Part shown: piece by piece, positions 17,214 to 25,503 of the stretch | Layout of the letters: each line of letters opens with the position of its first letter | How positions within the stretch are numbered: the stretch's first letter is position 1 | Assembly: GCA_902594405.1 (NCBI GenBank) | Contig: CACJMB010000002.1 | Span: 1 to 64,000, forward strand | Length of the DNA stretch: 64,000 bases | DNA from: an uncultured Pelagibacteraceae bacterium | GTDB lineage: Bacteria; Pseudomonadota; Alphaproteobacteria; Pelagibacterales; Pelagibacteraceae | Direction of reading: 5' to 3' | Program-made: the position numbers and the translations under genes | The notes under the pieces: model-generated | Databases searched by the model: none | Told to the model about the DNA's origin: nothing | The model's input: only the letters and a program-made list of their open reading frames with translations

Positions 17214-18515
17214 CTATTTAATAAATAATTTTGACTTATCATTTGTAGAATATTTTATAACTGAATTATCTACTGATTCAACTTGAATATCGGGCCAAAA
17301 ATAATTGCTGTATGTTTGAGTAATCCCATCTTCATAAATATGAAAAACATTATCAACAGTTTGAAGGGCTTCAGGCACAGCAGAAGTTGGACCAATTATT
17401 ATCGTACTTTTATTTTTACTAAATTTATCTATATTAAAATTAAGTTTTTTTAATTTTTGTAAAGAGTTGATTAACTGCGAGTGTTTTTTTGAATGTCTCA
17501 TTAAAGGGTGGTTTCGTATATCAAATTTTTTTATATTAAGTTTCTTTTTGATTATTAGATGTCGAATTGTCTCAATAATGTTTTCTATAGATTCAAATCC
17601 ATAAGGAATAATTATTTTATTTAAATATTTTTTTTTATCTAACTTTCTTACTTTTTTACTTTTCTCAAGAAAAAGTTTTTTTTTAGGCCAAAACAATCTT
17701 TTGTTTAGGTGAAAGTATTGATTTTGATTATGAGCAATAAGCTTATCAATCATATTATCTTTATATATCAGATGTAAAGGTAAAGGCTGACTCGAATGTG
17801 CATAACCAATCACTTTTACTTTTGATAATTTTTTTTTTAAGAATTTAATTAGATAATCTTGAAAGGGTTGACCCTCATAGGGAATTTCAATGTTTTTAAT
17901 TTTACATTCTTTAACACATTTATATATTTCTTGAGCAAGATTTTCAGCAAATAGGGTATAAAAGTTAATATAATGAATTGTCTTTTTGATTGAAAAATTA
18001 TTTCTGTAAAAAACTTGAATAATTTTTTTTAAAAGAAATATTACATTATAAGAAATTTTTTCATTATAGTGAATAGTAGTATTTTTTGCTTTTTTTATTT
18101 TAGATAAGTTTTCATGCCCTAGAACATACCATAATATTTTATTTGATTTATTTGATGAAGAAAATTTTTTATCAAAATAATTTCCATTTTTATCAAAATC
18201 CCTTTCACCACCCCAAGTTAAAATAAGATTATTATATCTATGATTATATTTTGTTAATCTTACTCTAAAATTTTTTAATGTTGCTACAAATAGAGTATCT
18301 AGTAACAAATAATAAAATAGACTAAGAAATCTATTTAAGCTAGGTTTGGCTAAATACTTTAGGTGGTAGAAACTAGCATTTGGCTGCCAAGTACAACCAA
18401 ATGTGAAAATACTTTTTGATATATCAATATTTTTTTTTTTAAAAGTATTTATTTTTTCAAAAAATTTGTTTCTTAATTTAATTTGATTTCTACGAATTTT
18501 TTCAGTTTTAGTCAT
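17214..18515 (-). CDS. Putative surface-carbohydrate biosynthesis protein, GT-B-like
   Basis: 433 residues, Lys/Asn-rich, no signal peptide. Visible blocks are FTFGCTWQPNASFYH near 37, LILTWGGERDFDKNG near 92, IEIPYEGQPFQDYLIKFLK near 215, VIGYAHSSQPLPLHLIYK near 238, FDIRNHPLMRHS near 345 and IIIGPTSAVPEALQTV near 375. The last two look like the nucleotide-sugar side of a GT-B glycosyltransferase (an RxHP element and a G-T/S-x-x-x-E-A-L loop). The Glu-rich EGQP block recalls TIGR04326-type surface carbohydrate proteins. It lies 12 nt upstream of the radical SAM gene on the same strand, so the two may be co-transcribed. Assignment tentative. Confidence 0.45.
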   Translation of the reverse strand: MTKTEKIRRNQIKLRNKFFEKINTFKKKNIDISKSIFTFGCTWQPNASFYHLKYLAKPSLNRFLSLFYYLLLDTLFVATLKNFRVRLTKYNHRYNNLILTWGGERDFDKNGNYFDKKFSSSNKSNKILWYVLGHENLSKIKKAKNTTIHYNEKISYNVIFLLKKIIQVFYRNNFSIKKTIHYINFYTLFAENLAQEIYKCVKECKIKNIEIPYEGQPFQDYLIKFLKKKLSKVKVIGYAHSSQPLPLHLIYKDNMIDKLIAHNQNQYFHLNKRLFWPKKKLFLEKSKKVRKLDKKKYLNKIIIPYGFESIENIIETIRHLIIKKKLNIKKFDIRNHPLMRHSKKHSQLINSLQKLKKLNFNIDKFSKNKSTIIIGPTSAVPEALQTVDNVFHIYEDGITQTYSNYFWPDIQVESVDNSVIKYSTNDKSKLFIK

Positions 18516-18672
18516 TTATATGATTTGGTATGTATTTAAAAAAATTTTTAAGTAGTCATCGAATATCGCAGAGTAATTTAGAAAATCAAACTATAATTTT
18601 TGCATTTTAACTATAAATTTTATACAAAGTATTAGTAAATATTATTATAATTAATATATTAAACTCTAAAAT

Positions 18673-19569
18673 ATGGGTGTTAAAAAAAAATTTTTAGATA
18701 CAAATCTAAAGCACAAGTCAAAAATAGTTGAAGCAACTTTACAACTTGTAGATTTTGATGGAAAAAAACTCCCCCTGCCGACAGAAATTGAAATAAGCGA
18801 GTCAGGAACATGCAATAGAAAATGTTCTTTTTGTCCAAGAAGTGATCCAAATTTCGTAGATAAGAAAGAATTCATAAAAAATGAATTGCATGAGAAATTG
18901 TGTTTAGAACTTAAAGAATATAAATACAAAGGAACAATTAGATACAGTGGTTTTGTGGAGCCATTACTTGACAAAAATATTTTTAATTTGATTTCCTCTG
19001 TCAGAAAACATTTACCCAAAGCAAACATAGAAATGGTAACGAATGGAGATGTTTTGAATATGCAAAGGTTAAAAAAATTATTTTTTTCTGGATTAAATAA
19101 ACTTTTAATTAGTGCATACGATGGCAAAGAAGAAGCTGATGAGCTAGAAAATTTATGTAAAAAAGCAAATTTAAGCTCAAAGCAGTTTATAGTTAGAAGG
19201 AGATATTTATCAGAAGATAATGATTTTGGAATTACACTTAGTAATCGCTCAGGTTTGATGGAAAATGCAGAATTCAAAATTAATTCACTTAAAGAACCGT
19301 TAAGATCTCCCTGCTATATTCCGTCATATACTTTTTTTTTAGATTATCAGGGAGATGTTTTAATGTGTCCACATGATTGGGGTAAAAAAATTATTTTAGG
19401 AAATTTAAATAAAGAAAAATTAAAAGATATATGGTTTGGCAGAAAAGCTATGAAAATTCGGGAAATGTTAAATAATGCTAATAGGAATTTTTCTCCATGT
19501 AATTTATGTGATGTTGTTGGAACATTTATGGGTGAAAAAAATTCCTCTTATTTTCGAGATAATAGATGA
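18673..19569 (+). CDS. Radical SAM/SPASM-domain protein
   Basis: 298 residues. The radical SAM cluster motif is SGTCNRKCSFCPRSDP near 46-54. IEMVTNGDVLN near 116 is the typical SAM-barrel strand. A C-terminal SPASM-like domain supplies further cysteines: CYIPSYTFFLDYQGDVLMCP near 213-232, then NFSPCNLCDV near 271-278. Proteins of this architecture modify peptides, or dehydrogenate or epimerise sugars and aminoglycosides. It is coupled by an ATGA overlap to an SDR oxidoreductase, so the pair may act successively on one sugar intermediate. A TATAAT hexamer at 18646-18651 may belong to its promoter. Substrate unknown. Confidence 0.85.
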   Translation: MGVKKKFLDTNLKHKSKIVEATLQLVDFDGKKLPLPTEIEISESGTCNRKCSFCPRSDPNFVDKKEFIKNELHEKLCLELKEYKYKGTIRYSGFVEPLLDKNIFNLISSVRKHLPKANIEMVTNGDVLNMQRLKKLFFSGLNKLLISAYDGKEEADELENLCKKANLSSKQFIVRRRYLSEDNDFGITLSNRSGLMENAEFKINSLKEPLRSPCYIPSYTFFLDYQGDVLMCPHDWGKKIILGNLNKEKLKDIWFGRKAMKIREMLNNANRNFSPCNLCDVVGTFMGEKNSSYFRDNR

Positions 19570-20285
19570 ACAAAAATGTTTTAATTTTGGGTGCTAGTTC
19601 GGATATAGGTATTGAATTAATAAAATTATTCATTAAACAAGATTATTCTGTTACAGCGCATTGTAATTCAAATGACAAAAAATTAATTAGTGAATTTAAA
19701 ACATACAAAAAGATAAATTTTGTTAAAAAAAATTTCTTAAATTTAAATAACCAAAATTTAAAAAAATTTTGTCATACTAAATTAAATAACTATTATTCTA
19801 TATTTATTAATCTGACAGGTTATATGACTAAAAAAACTTATCTAAATAGCGATCTTAATTCTTTGGTTGAAAGTATTAAAATAAATGCCTTAATACCATC
19901 TTTGATACTTAAAAACATTTTAAAAAAAATGATAAAAAATAAATATGGAAGAATTTTAAATTGTTCAAGCATTGGTGTTAAATTTGGCGGTGGTTTAAAT
20001 TCTTACAATTATTCTTTGTCGAAACATACAAGTGAATTTATCCCATCATATTTTAAAAAATTATCTAAAAAAGATATTATATATAATAATCTAAGAATTG
20101 GTGTCACAAATACTAAAATTCATAAGAAAATCAAAAATATAAGAGAACTTAAAAAAAGAATTAAATTAATACCAATGAATAGATCAGCGCAAAAAAAAGA
20201 AATTGCAAATTATATCTATTTTTTGGTAAGTAATAAAAATTCTTTTATGACAAATCAAACTGTGACAGTTTCAGGTGGAGAGTGA
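19566..20285 (+). CDS. Short-chain dehydrogenase/reductase (SDR), FabG-like
   Basis: 239 residues, classical SDR length. The cofactor motif is LILGASSDIGIELI (GxxxGxG at 9-16). NLTGYMTKKT occupies the NNAG position, altered here. The catalytic set is Ser in LNCSSIGVKFGG near 136 and YSLSK near 147-151 (Tyr, Lys). The C-terminal TNQTVTVSGGE is the usual SDR ending. It probably reduces a keto group or oxidises a hydroxyl of a sugar or polyol, using NAD(P)(H). Translation is coupled to the SPASM radical SAM gene upstream. It is followed by a 12-nt gap and a membrane protein. Substrate unknown. Confidence 0.83.
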   Translation: MNKNVLILGASSDIGIELIKLFIKQDYSVTAHCNSNDKKLISEFKTYKKINFVKKNFLNLNNQNLKKFCHTKLNNYYSIFINLTGYMTKKTYLNSDLNSLVESIKINALIPSLILKNILKKMIKNKYGRILNCSSIGVKFGGGLNSYNYSLSKHTSEFIPSYFKKLSKKDIIYNNLRIGVTNTKIHKKIKNIRELKKRIKLIPMNRSAQKKEIANYIYFLVSNKNSFMTNQTVTVSGGE

Positions 20286-20297
20286 TTTCTCTTAATA

Positions 20298-21617
20298 ATG
20301 ATCAGTCTTAAAATTCAAGAAAATACTTTAAATTTAATTTTAATTTCAATAATTTTTTTAGGGTCCTTTTTTTTTGAAAATTCCATAATTAGTTTTAAAT
20401 TAATTTACGTCTTACAAATATTGATTATTTTCTATTTTCTAATTAAATACTCTAAGATCAAAATTGATAAAAAAATTATTTTTCTAAATTTCATTGTTTT
20501 AACTATCGTATTTTTTAAATTTGATAAAAGTTATGTTTATTTAATTTTAATTTGTTTTTTAAACACATTTTTTTTTTTAAATAAGATTAAAAATATAAAT
20601 TTAAATCATCAAATTATACTACAAATCTTTTTTACTATAATTATGTTGTTGTTTTTTAAAACATCAACCAGTCTGAATAATATTAATATTGAATTGTTTC
20701 TTTTTGAGGAAATTAAAAAAAACTATATTCACCATCAAACTTGTATATTTAATAATGGTATAGAAAATTGTGAATTTAACATAAAAAGACTCAGATACAG
20801 ATTTTTAAATTTACACTCAAATTTAACAGCTATATTCTGTTTAATAATTACTTATATTCTTTTAAAAGATTTAAATAAGAAAAGTTTTATTTTTTTATTT
20901 AGTTTATTTGGAATACTTTTTTTATATTTAACCTTAAGTAAATCAGGATTAATATTTTTTCTAACTATATTGGTCTTAACTCTAATAAATTTAAATACTA
21001 AGTTTTTACTATTATGTTTTTTTGTGTTTAATTTATTTTTAGGAATAGTTTCTCAAAATGTATCTAGCTCTACAACAGATTTTTGGGATAAAGACCCAAC
21101 TGTAGGGCAAGAAGTTTATCAAAAAGAGTTCTGTCCAAAAATAAAACAAATTCCTATAATAGGATTTTTTAATGAGTGTGATAAAGAAGATAATAGCAAA
21201 AATGATTTTATTAAAAAATTGAAAATAAGCCCACATAATTTGATTTTTAATGTGATGGGTTACTCTACTTTTTATAAAATCCACTCTTATGGAATGGTTG
21301 TTGAGAGTATTTCAAATAATTTACAATATTATTTATTTCCTAATCCACTATATAGATTGCAAAAAAATCAAATAATTAATAAGAATGATATTACTAGCAA
21401 GTTATCAGCACATGGATTATTTTTTCTTGTATTGCTAAAATATGGACTAATTTTAGGAACAGTTTTTTTTATAAACTTGTATCTTTTTTTAAAAAAAATT
21501 AATGAAAAAAAACTTTTTATAGCTTTTATGTTTTCTTCAACATTCTTATCTTTGGATATATTCTTATTATTTCCATTTTTCTTATTATCATTGTTAATAA
21601 AGTCAGGTTATAAGTAA
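20298..21617 (+). CDS. Polytopic membrane protein, O-antigen polymerase/ligase (Wzy/WaaL)-like
   Basis: 439 residues, with roughly ten hydrophobic segments spread over the whole length and one long polar loop (about residues 250-330). Toward the C-terminus SAHGLFFLVLLKYGLILG follows the pattern of the Wzy_C family (His close to a G-x-x-G membrane turn after the periplasmic loop). LSKSGLIFFLTILVL near 212 corresponds to the usual S/T-x-S/R-G helix. Such proteins polymerise or ligate lipid-linked glycans in the periplasm. A second, clearer candidate is at 53573. It lies between the radical SAM/SDR pair and the CDP-sugar genes. Assignment is by topology and motif. Confidence 0.6.
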   Translation: MISLKIQENTLNLILISIIFLGSFFFENSIISFKLIYVLQILIIFYFLIKYSKIKIDKKIIFLNFIVLTIVFFKFDKSYVYLILICFLNTFFFLNKIKNINLNHQIILQIFFTIIMLLFFKTSTSLNNINIELFLFEEIKKNYIHHQTCIFNNGIENCEFNIKRLRYRFLNLHSNLTAIFCLIITYILLKDLNKKSFIFLFSLFGILFLYLTLSKSGLIFFLTILVLTLINLNTKFLLLCFFVFNLFLGIVSQNVSSSTTDFWDKDPTVGQEVYQKEFCPKIKQIPIIGFFNECDKEDNSKNDFIKKLKISPHNLIFNVMGYSTFYKIHSYGMVVESISNNLQYYLFPNPLYRLQKNQIINKNDITSKLSAHGLFFLVLLKYGLILGTVFFINLYLFLKKINEKKLFIAFMFSSTFLSLDIFLLFPFFLLSLLIKSGYK

Positions 21618-21635
21618 TACAAAATTTTAATATTT

Positions 21636-22691
21636 ATGAATTTTGATATTTTTAAAAACAAAAAAATAATTGTAACTGGACATACAGGATTTAAAGGTTC
21701 GTGGTTGTTTGCTTGGCTTAATGAGCTTGAAGCAAATTTATTAGGAATATCAAAAAATATTCCAACCAAACCATCTCATTATAATAGTTTGAATTTAAAT
21801 AAAAACTCATCTTGGATTGATGTTAGAGATAAAAAAAAATTAAAAAAAAAAATATTAAGTTTTCAACCTGATTTTATTTTTCATTTAGCTGCGCAATCTC
21901 TTGTATTCGAATCTATAAAAAATCCAGTAGATACTTGGAATACAAATTTAATTGGTACTCTTAATGTTTTAGAGTCATTGAGAGGATATAAAAAAAAATG
22001 CTCAGTCGTATTAGTAACAAGTGACAAATGTTATGAAAATTTAGAAATTAAAAGAGGTTATATGGAAAATGATAAACTTGGTGGCTCAGATCCTTACAGT
22101 GCCTCTAAAGCTTCCACTGAAATTATGATAAAGTCTTATGTAAGAACTTTTTTTAGAAATCAAACAAAAGTAAGAATTGCGACTGCAAGAGCTGGAAATG
22201 TTATTGGAGGTGGAGATTGGTCAAACTCTAGAATTATTCCTGATTGTGTAAAATCTTGGATTAAAAGAAAAACTATCATTATAAGAAGTCCAAATTCAAC
22301 TAGACCATGGCAACACGTGCTTGAGCCCTTAAGAGGATACTTAATACTTGCAAAAAATTTATATCAATCCAAAAAATTACACGGAAATTCTTTTAATTTT
22401 GGACCAAATAAAAATATGAAAAAAAAGAAAGTAATTGAAGTTGTAAAATATTTTTCAAAATCATGGAAAAATGCAAGTTGGAAAATAGTTATTCCAAGGA
22501 ATTCAATAGAATCAAAATTGCTTAGCTTAAATTGTTACAAGGCTGAGAGAAAATTAAATTGGACAACGGTATTAAGTTCTGATGAAGCCTTAAAATTTAC
22601 TTCAGATTGGTATAATAATTTTTATAGTAAAAAGAAAATAAAGAATTTTTCATTACAACAAATTATTTCTTATGAAAAAAGAATTAAATAA
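21636..22691 (+). CDS. rfbG: CDP-glucose 4,6-dehydratase
   Basis: 351 residues, extended SDR. VTGHTGFKGSWLFAWL near 12-27 is the CDP-glucose 4,6-dehydratase form of the NAD-binding motif. HLAAQSLVFESIKNPVDTW near 88, VTSDKCYEN near 124 and the catalytic YSASKAS near 154 are also characteristic, as is RAGNVIGGGDWS near 187. The enzyme makes CDP-4-keto-6-deoxyglucose, precursor of 3,6-dideoxyhexoses and other CDP-linked 6-deoxy sugars. It is followed by an RmlC-like cupin (20-nt overlap) and the cytidylyltransferase rfbF, forming a compact CDP-sugar unit. No rfbH-type dehydrase is nearby. High confidence. Confidence 0.93.
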   Translation: MNFDIFKNKKIIVTGHTGFKGSWLFAWLNELEANLLGISKNIPTKPSHYNSLNLNKNSSWIDVRDKKKLKKKILSFQPDFIFHLAAQSLVFESIKNPVDTWNTNLIGTLNVLESLRGYKKKCSVVLVTSDKCYENLEIKRGYMENDKLGGSDPYSASKASTEIMIKSYVRTFFRNQTKVRIATARAGNVIGGGDWSNSRIIPDCVKSWIKRKTIIIRSPNSTRPWQHVLEPLRGYLILAKNLYQSKKLHGNSFNFGPNKNMKKKKVIEVVKYFSKSWKNASWKIVIPRNSIESKLLSLNCYKAERKLNWTTVLSSDEALKFTSDWYNNFYSKKKIKNFSLQQIISYEKRIK

Positions 22692-23106
22692 AAAAGAATT
22701 TTTTAAAAAAGTTGTAATTATTTCCAAAACTAAAGAAATAATAAATCAAAAGGGAAACCTTCAAAAATTTGTTGATATCAAATTAAATTTGTTTAAAGGA
22801 TTTGGTGAAGTTTATTTTACTGAAATAAAAAAAAATAAAGTCAAGGGATGGAAAAAACATAAAAAAAATTATTCATTATTAAAAATTATTTTAGGTCAAG
22901 TTTTATTTACTTTTCATTATAAAAATAAATTTTACAAATTAATGATAAAGCATAATGAAAATAAAGTAATTCAAATTCCACCAGATGTATGGTTTTCTTT
23001 TAAAGGAGTTTTAAAAAAAAATTTACTTTGTAATTTTATGAATAAATTGCACTCAGACAATGAAGTAGAAAATGTAGCTTTAAATAAGTTTGATATAAAA
23101 AAATGA
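22672..23106 (+). CDS. RmlC-like cupin, putative NDP-4-keto-6-deoxysugar epimerase/isomerase
   Basis: 144 residues, a single beta-barrel domain shorter than RmlC (about 180) and close in size to WxcM/FdtA-type ketoisomerases. The recognisable parts are GFGEVYFTEIKKNKVKGWKKH (the strand carrying the RmlC His/Lys region), ILGQVLFTFHYKNK and VIQIPPDVWFSFKG, the last matching the conserved IPPxxWHGF-like turn. The catalytic His of RmlC would be KKH near residue 63. Its start overlaps rfbG by 20 nt and its stop overlaps the rfbF start (ATGA), so it should act on the CDP-4-keto-6-deoxyhexose made by RfbG, by epimerising or isomerising it. Exact reaction uncertain. Confidence 0.65.
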   Translation: MKKELNKKEFFKKVVIISKTKEIINQKGNLQKFVDIKLNLFKGFGEVYFTEIKKNKVKGWKKHKKNYSLLKIILGQVLFTFHYKNKFYKLMIKHNENKVIQIPPDVWFSFKGVLKKNLLCNFMNKLHSDNEVENVALNKFDIKK

Positions 23107-23837
23107 AAAATAAATTTGATTATAAGGTGTTAATTCTTGCTGGTGGTTACGGTACAAGACTAGATAATATAACTAAGACAATACCCAAGCCATTAGTTAG
23201 GCTGGATAAATATCCTATATTGATTCATGTAATGAAAATATATTTAAAATATGGAATTAGAAAATTTTATATTGCTTTGGGTTATAAGGGTGAGGAAATA
23301 ATTAAATTTTTTACAAAAAAAAAAATAAATAAAAAAGTGGTCAAGTTAAAATATAAAATTAAAAACACTGAATGTGAAATAACACTAATTAAAACTGGTC
23401 TTAAAACAATGACTGGCGGTCGTTTATTAATGGCATCAAAATATATAGAAGATGAAAATTTTTTATTTACATACGGAGATGGTTTATCGAATGTAAATAT
23501 TAAAAATGTAATAAAGTTACATTTACAGAAAAAAAAATTAATCACAATGACAGCAGTAAACCCGCCAGCTAGATTTGGTTTAGTTAAATTTAAAAAAGGT
23601 ATAGCGACAGAATTTAAAGAAAAAAACAAAATTACAAATGCATGGATTAATGGTGGTTTTTTTATGGTGAATAAAAAATTTATTAAATATATTAAAAATA
23701 ACAAAAGCATTTTAGAAGAGAGTCCACTTGAAAAAGCTTGTAAAAAAAGGGAGCTGGTCATCTATAGACATAAAGGTTTTTGGCAATGTATGGATACAAA
23801 GAGAGATTTAAATATTTTAAGAAATTTAATTAGATAA
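23103..23837 (+). CDS. rfbF: Glucose-1-phosphate cytidylyltransferase
   Basis: 244 residues, near the 255 of RfbF. The nucleotide-binding opening is LILAGGYGTRLDNITKTIPK near 10, where the final Lys and the following PLVRL match the pyrophosphorylase signature. MKIYLKYGIRKFYIALGYKGEEI is the RfbF form of the next helix-strand pair. FTYGDGLSNVNI near 120 supplies the metal-binding Asp. NPPARFGLVKF and FWQCMDTKRDLNIL are also typical. It makes CDP-glucose from CTP and glucose-1-phosphate, feeding RfbG two genes upstream. The start overlaps the cupin's stop. A 3-nt gap separates it from the following GT2. Confidence 0.88.
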   Translation: MKNKFDYKVLILAGGYGTRLDNITKTIPKPLVRLDKYPILIHVMKIYLKYGIRKFYIALGYKGEEIIKFFTKKKINKKVVKLKYKIKNTECEITLIKTGLKTMTGGRLLMASKYIEDENFLFTYGDGLSNVNIKNVIKLHLQKKKLITMTAVNPPARFGLVKFKKGIATEFKEKNKITNAWINGGFFMVNKKFIKYIKNNKSILEESPLEKACKKRELVIYRHKGFWQCMDTKRDLNILRNLIR

Positions 23838-23840
23838 TTT

Positions 23841-24722
23841 ATGAATAAAGTCAGCATAATAATGAATTGTTTCAATGGAGAGAAATACTTACATGAAGCT
23901 TTATCGAGCATAATTTCTCAAACTTATCAAAATTGGGAATTGATTTTTTATGATAATCAATCAACAGATCAAAGTAAAAAAATTTTTAAAAGTTTTAATG
24001 AACCAAGATTTTTTTACCATTATGCAGAAAGTCATACAAAATTATTTAAAGCTAGAAATAGAGCGATGTCAAAAACAACTGGTGACTTAATAGCATTTTT
24101 AGATGTCGATGATTATTGGTCTGAAATAAAATTAGAGAGACAATGTGATGCTTTTAAAGAGGATGAAAATTTAGATTTTGTTTTTTCAAAGTATAGCATA
24201 GTGGATGAATTTTTTGACAAAATTAAAACCAAGCAAAAAGATGATTTAGGCAAGAAAAGTATTGAAGAGTTAATAATTGATTATCAAGTTGGGCTTTCAA
24301 CGGTAATGTTTAGAAGAAATTTATTACATAGAATAAATTTTTCATTTGATGAAAATTATAACATTATTGGTGATTTTGATGCATTTGCTAATTTAATACA
24401 GAGCGTAAACTTTTTGTATATGAATAAAGAGCTTAGTTTTTATAGATGGCATAATAATAATTTATCTACTGTAAATCAATCTCAAGAACTTGAGGAACTA
24501 GAAAATTGGGTTGAAAAAAGAAAAAATGAAGTAAGTGAAAAAATCTTAAAGCATGTGAAAAATAAAATTTATTTTATGAAGAGTATTAATAAAATTAAAA
24601 AAAGTAATATTTTAGAAGGTTTCAAAAGTATTATTTTTTATAAAGGAACAGATAAACAATTAAAACTTATTTTATATTTTTTATATTTTAAATTTTTTAA
24701 ATATTTGATAGCAAAAAAGTGA
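23841..24722 (+). CDS. Family 2 glycosyltransferase (GT-A)
   Basis: 293 residues. The N-terminal GT-A domain starts VSIIMNCFNGEKYLHEALSS, continues ISQTYQNWELIFYDNQSTDQS near 32-52 and has the acceptor/metal motif FLDVDDYW near 90 (a DxD form). STVMFRRNLL near 155 and IIGDFDAFANL near 175 occupy the usual acceptor-binding region. The C-terminal third is Lys-rich and ends in a short hydrophobic stretch, so peripheral membrane attachment is likely. It follows the CDP-sugar genes after 3 nt and may transfer the CDP-derived sugar. Donor and acceptor are not predictable. Confidence 0.85.
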   Translation: MNKVSIIMNCFNGEKYLHEALSSIISQTYQNWELIFYDNQSTDQSKKIFKSFNEPRFFYHYAESHTKLFKARNRAMSKTTGDLIAFLDVDDYWSEIKLERQCDAFKEDENLDFVFSKYSIVDEFFDKIKTKQKDDLGKKSIEELIIDYQVGLSTVMFRRNLLHRINFSFDENYNIIGDFDAFANLIQSVNFLYMNKELSFYRWHNNNLSTVNQSQELEELENWVEKRKNEVSEKILKHVKNKIYFMKSINKIKKSNILEGFKSIIFYKGTDKQLKLILYFLYFKFFKYLIAKK

Positions 24723-24732
24723 AAAATTAAAA

Positions 24733-25503
24733 GTGAATTATTTTTTTGGAATTAAAAGCGAATTATTTAATACAAAGCTTACAATTCCTAAGTTTAAAAA
24801 TAAAAAAAAACTCAACGGAAAGATCTGCTTGTATCAAGCAATAATAGAAAATAAATTTTGGAAAATTGAAAAATTATTAAGTTATGCAGAAGATGAAAGT
24901 TTTATTTATTTAGATCAAAAATTATTAGATAATAATAAGATTTTTTTTATTTCAGACGAAATAAATAAAAAAGATTTAAATAAAATTAAGCATTCTGAAT
25001 TAAAAAACTTTAATAATTATACAAGTACTAACCCTTCTTATAGATCTAATATTCGTATTAGTAATGATATAGGTGGGTTTTCATCGTATCAATCAGATTA
25101 TCCTTTTAGCATGATATCAAAAGAAGGTAGCGTATTAAGTTCTCTATGTTTACTCACAAATAAAAATGCAGATAAAAACATTTTATTATTAAAAAATATA
25201 TATAAAAAACCAATGATCGAAAGTTTCTATGTTTATTTTATTAATAATAAAACAAGAAAAATAATTCACAAAAAAAAAATTTATACAAATCAAACAAATT
25301 TTATAGATCTATCAGAAGAGTATTTAGATAAAGAAGTTTATTTGTTTACAAATAAATACTTATGTATTCCATTATATATTTCAATTAAAAATAATCAAAT
25401 ATCATTTGAGCACACTCATCCACCTCATGAGTATATTTTATCAGATGATAGATATAATAAAATTTCACTTCTAAAAAAAAAATTTAATGAAATTATTAAT
25501 TAA
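24733..25503 (+). CDS. Unknown protein, predicted beta-rich, ending in a His-rich motif
   Basis: 256 residues starting with GTG. I do not recognise a family. The N-terminal ~80 residues are polar. Residues about 105-230 look like alternating short strands (VLSSLCLLTNKNAD, MIESFYVYFINNKTRKII, KEVYLFTNKYLCIPLYISI), compatible with a beta-sandwich. It ends with SFEHTHPPHEYILSDDRYNK, where the histidines could bind metal. No signal peptide or transmembrane segment. It overlaps the next unknown gene by 17 nt. The order of strands and a terminal His-containing loop are shared loosely with that neighbour (YSYVHGN), so they may be remote homologues. Function unknown; context is surface glycan synthesis. 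Confidence 0.6.
   Translation: MNYFFGIKSELFNTKLTIPKFKNKKKLNGKICLYQAIIENKFWKIEKLLSYAEDESFIYLDQKLLDNNKIFFISDEINKKDLNKIKHSELKNFNNYTSTNPSYRSNIRISNDIGGFSSYQSDYPFSMISKEGSVLSSLCLLTNKNADKNILLLKNIYKKPMIESFYVYFINNKTRKIIHKKKIYTNQTNFIDLSEEYLDKEVYLFTNKYLCIPLYISIKNNQISFEHTHPPHEYILSDDRYNKISLLKKKFNEIIN

Noticed and set aside
18666-19277. 203-residue minus-strand ORF
   Set aside because: It is antisense to the SPASM radical SAM gene, whose cysteine motifs and coupling to the SDR leave no doubt about the coding strand.
23282-23761. 159-residue minus-strand ORF
   Set aside because: Antisense shadow of rfbF; low-complexity Phe/Ile-rich translation without motifs.
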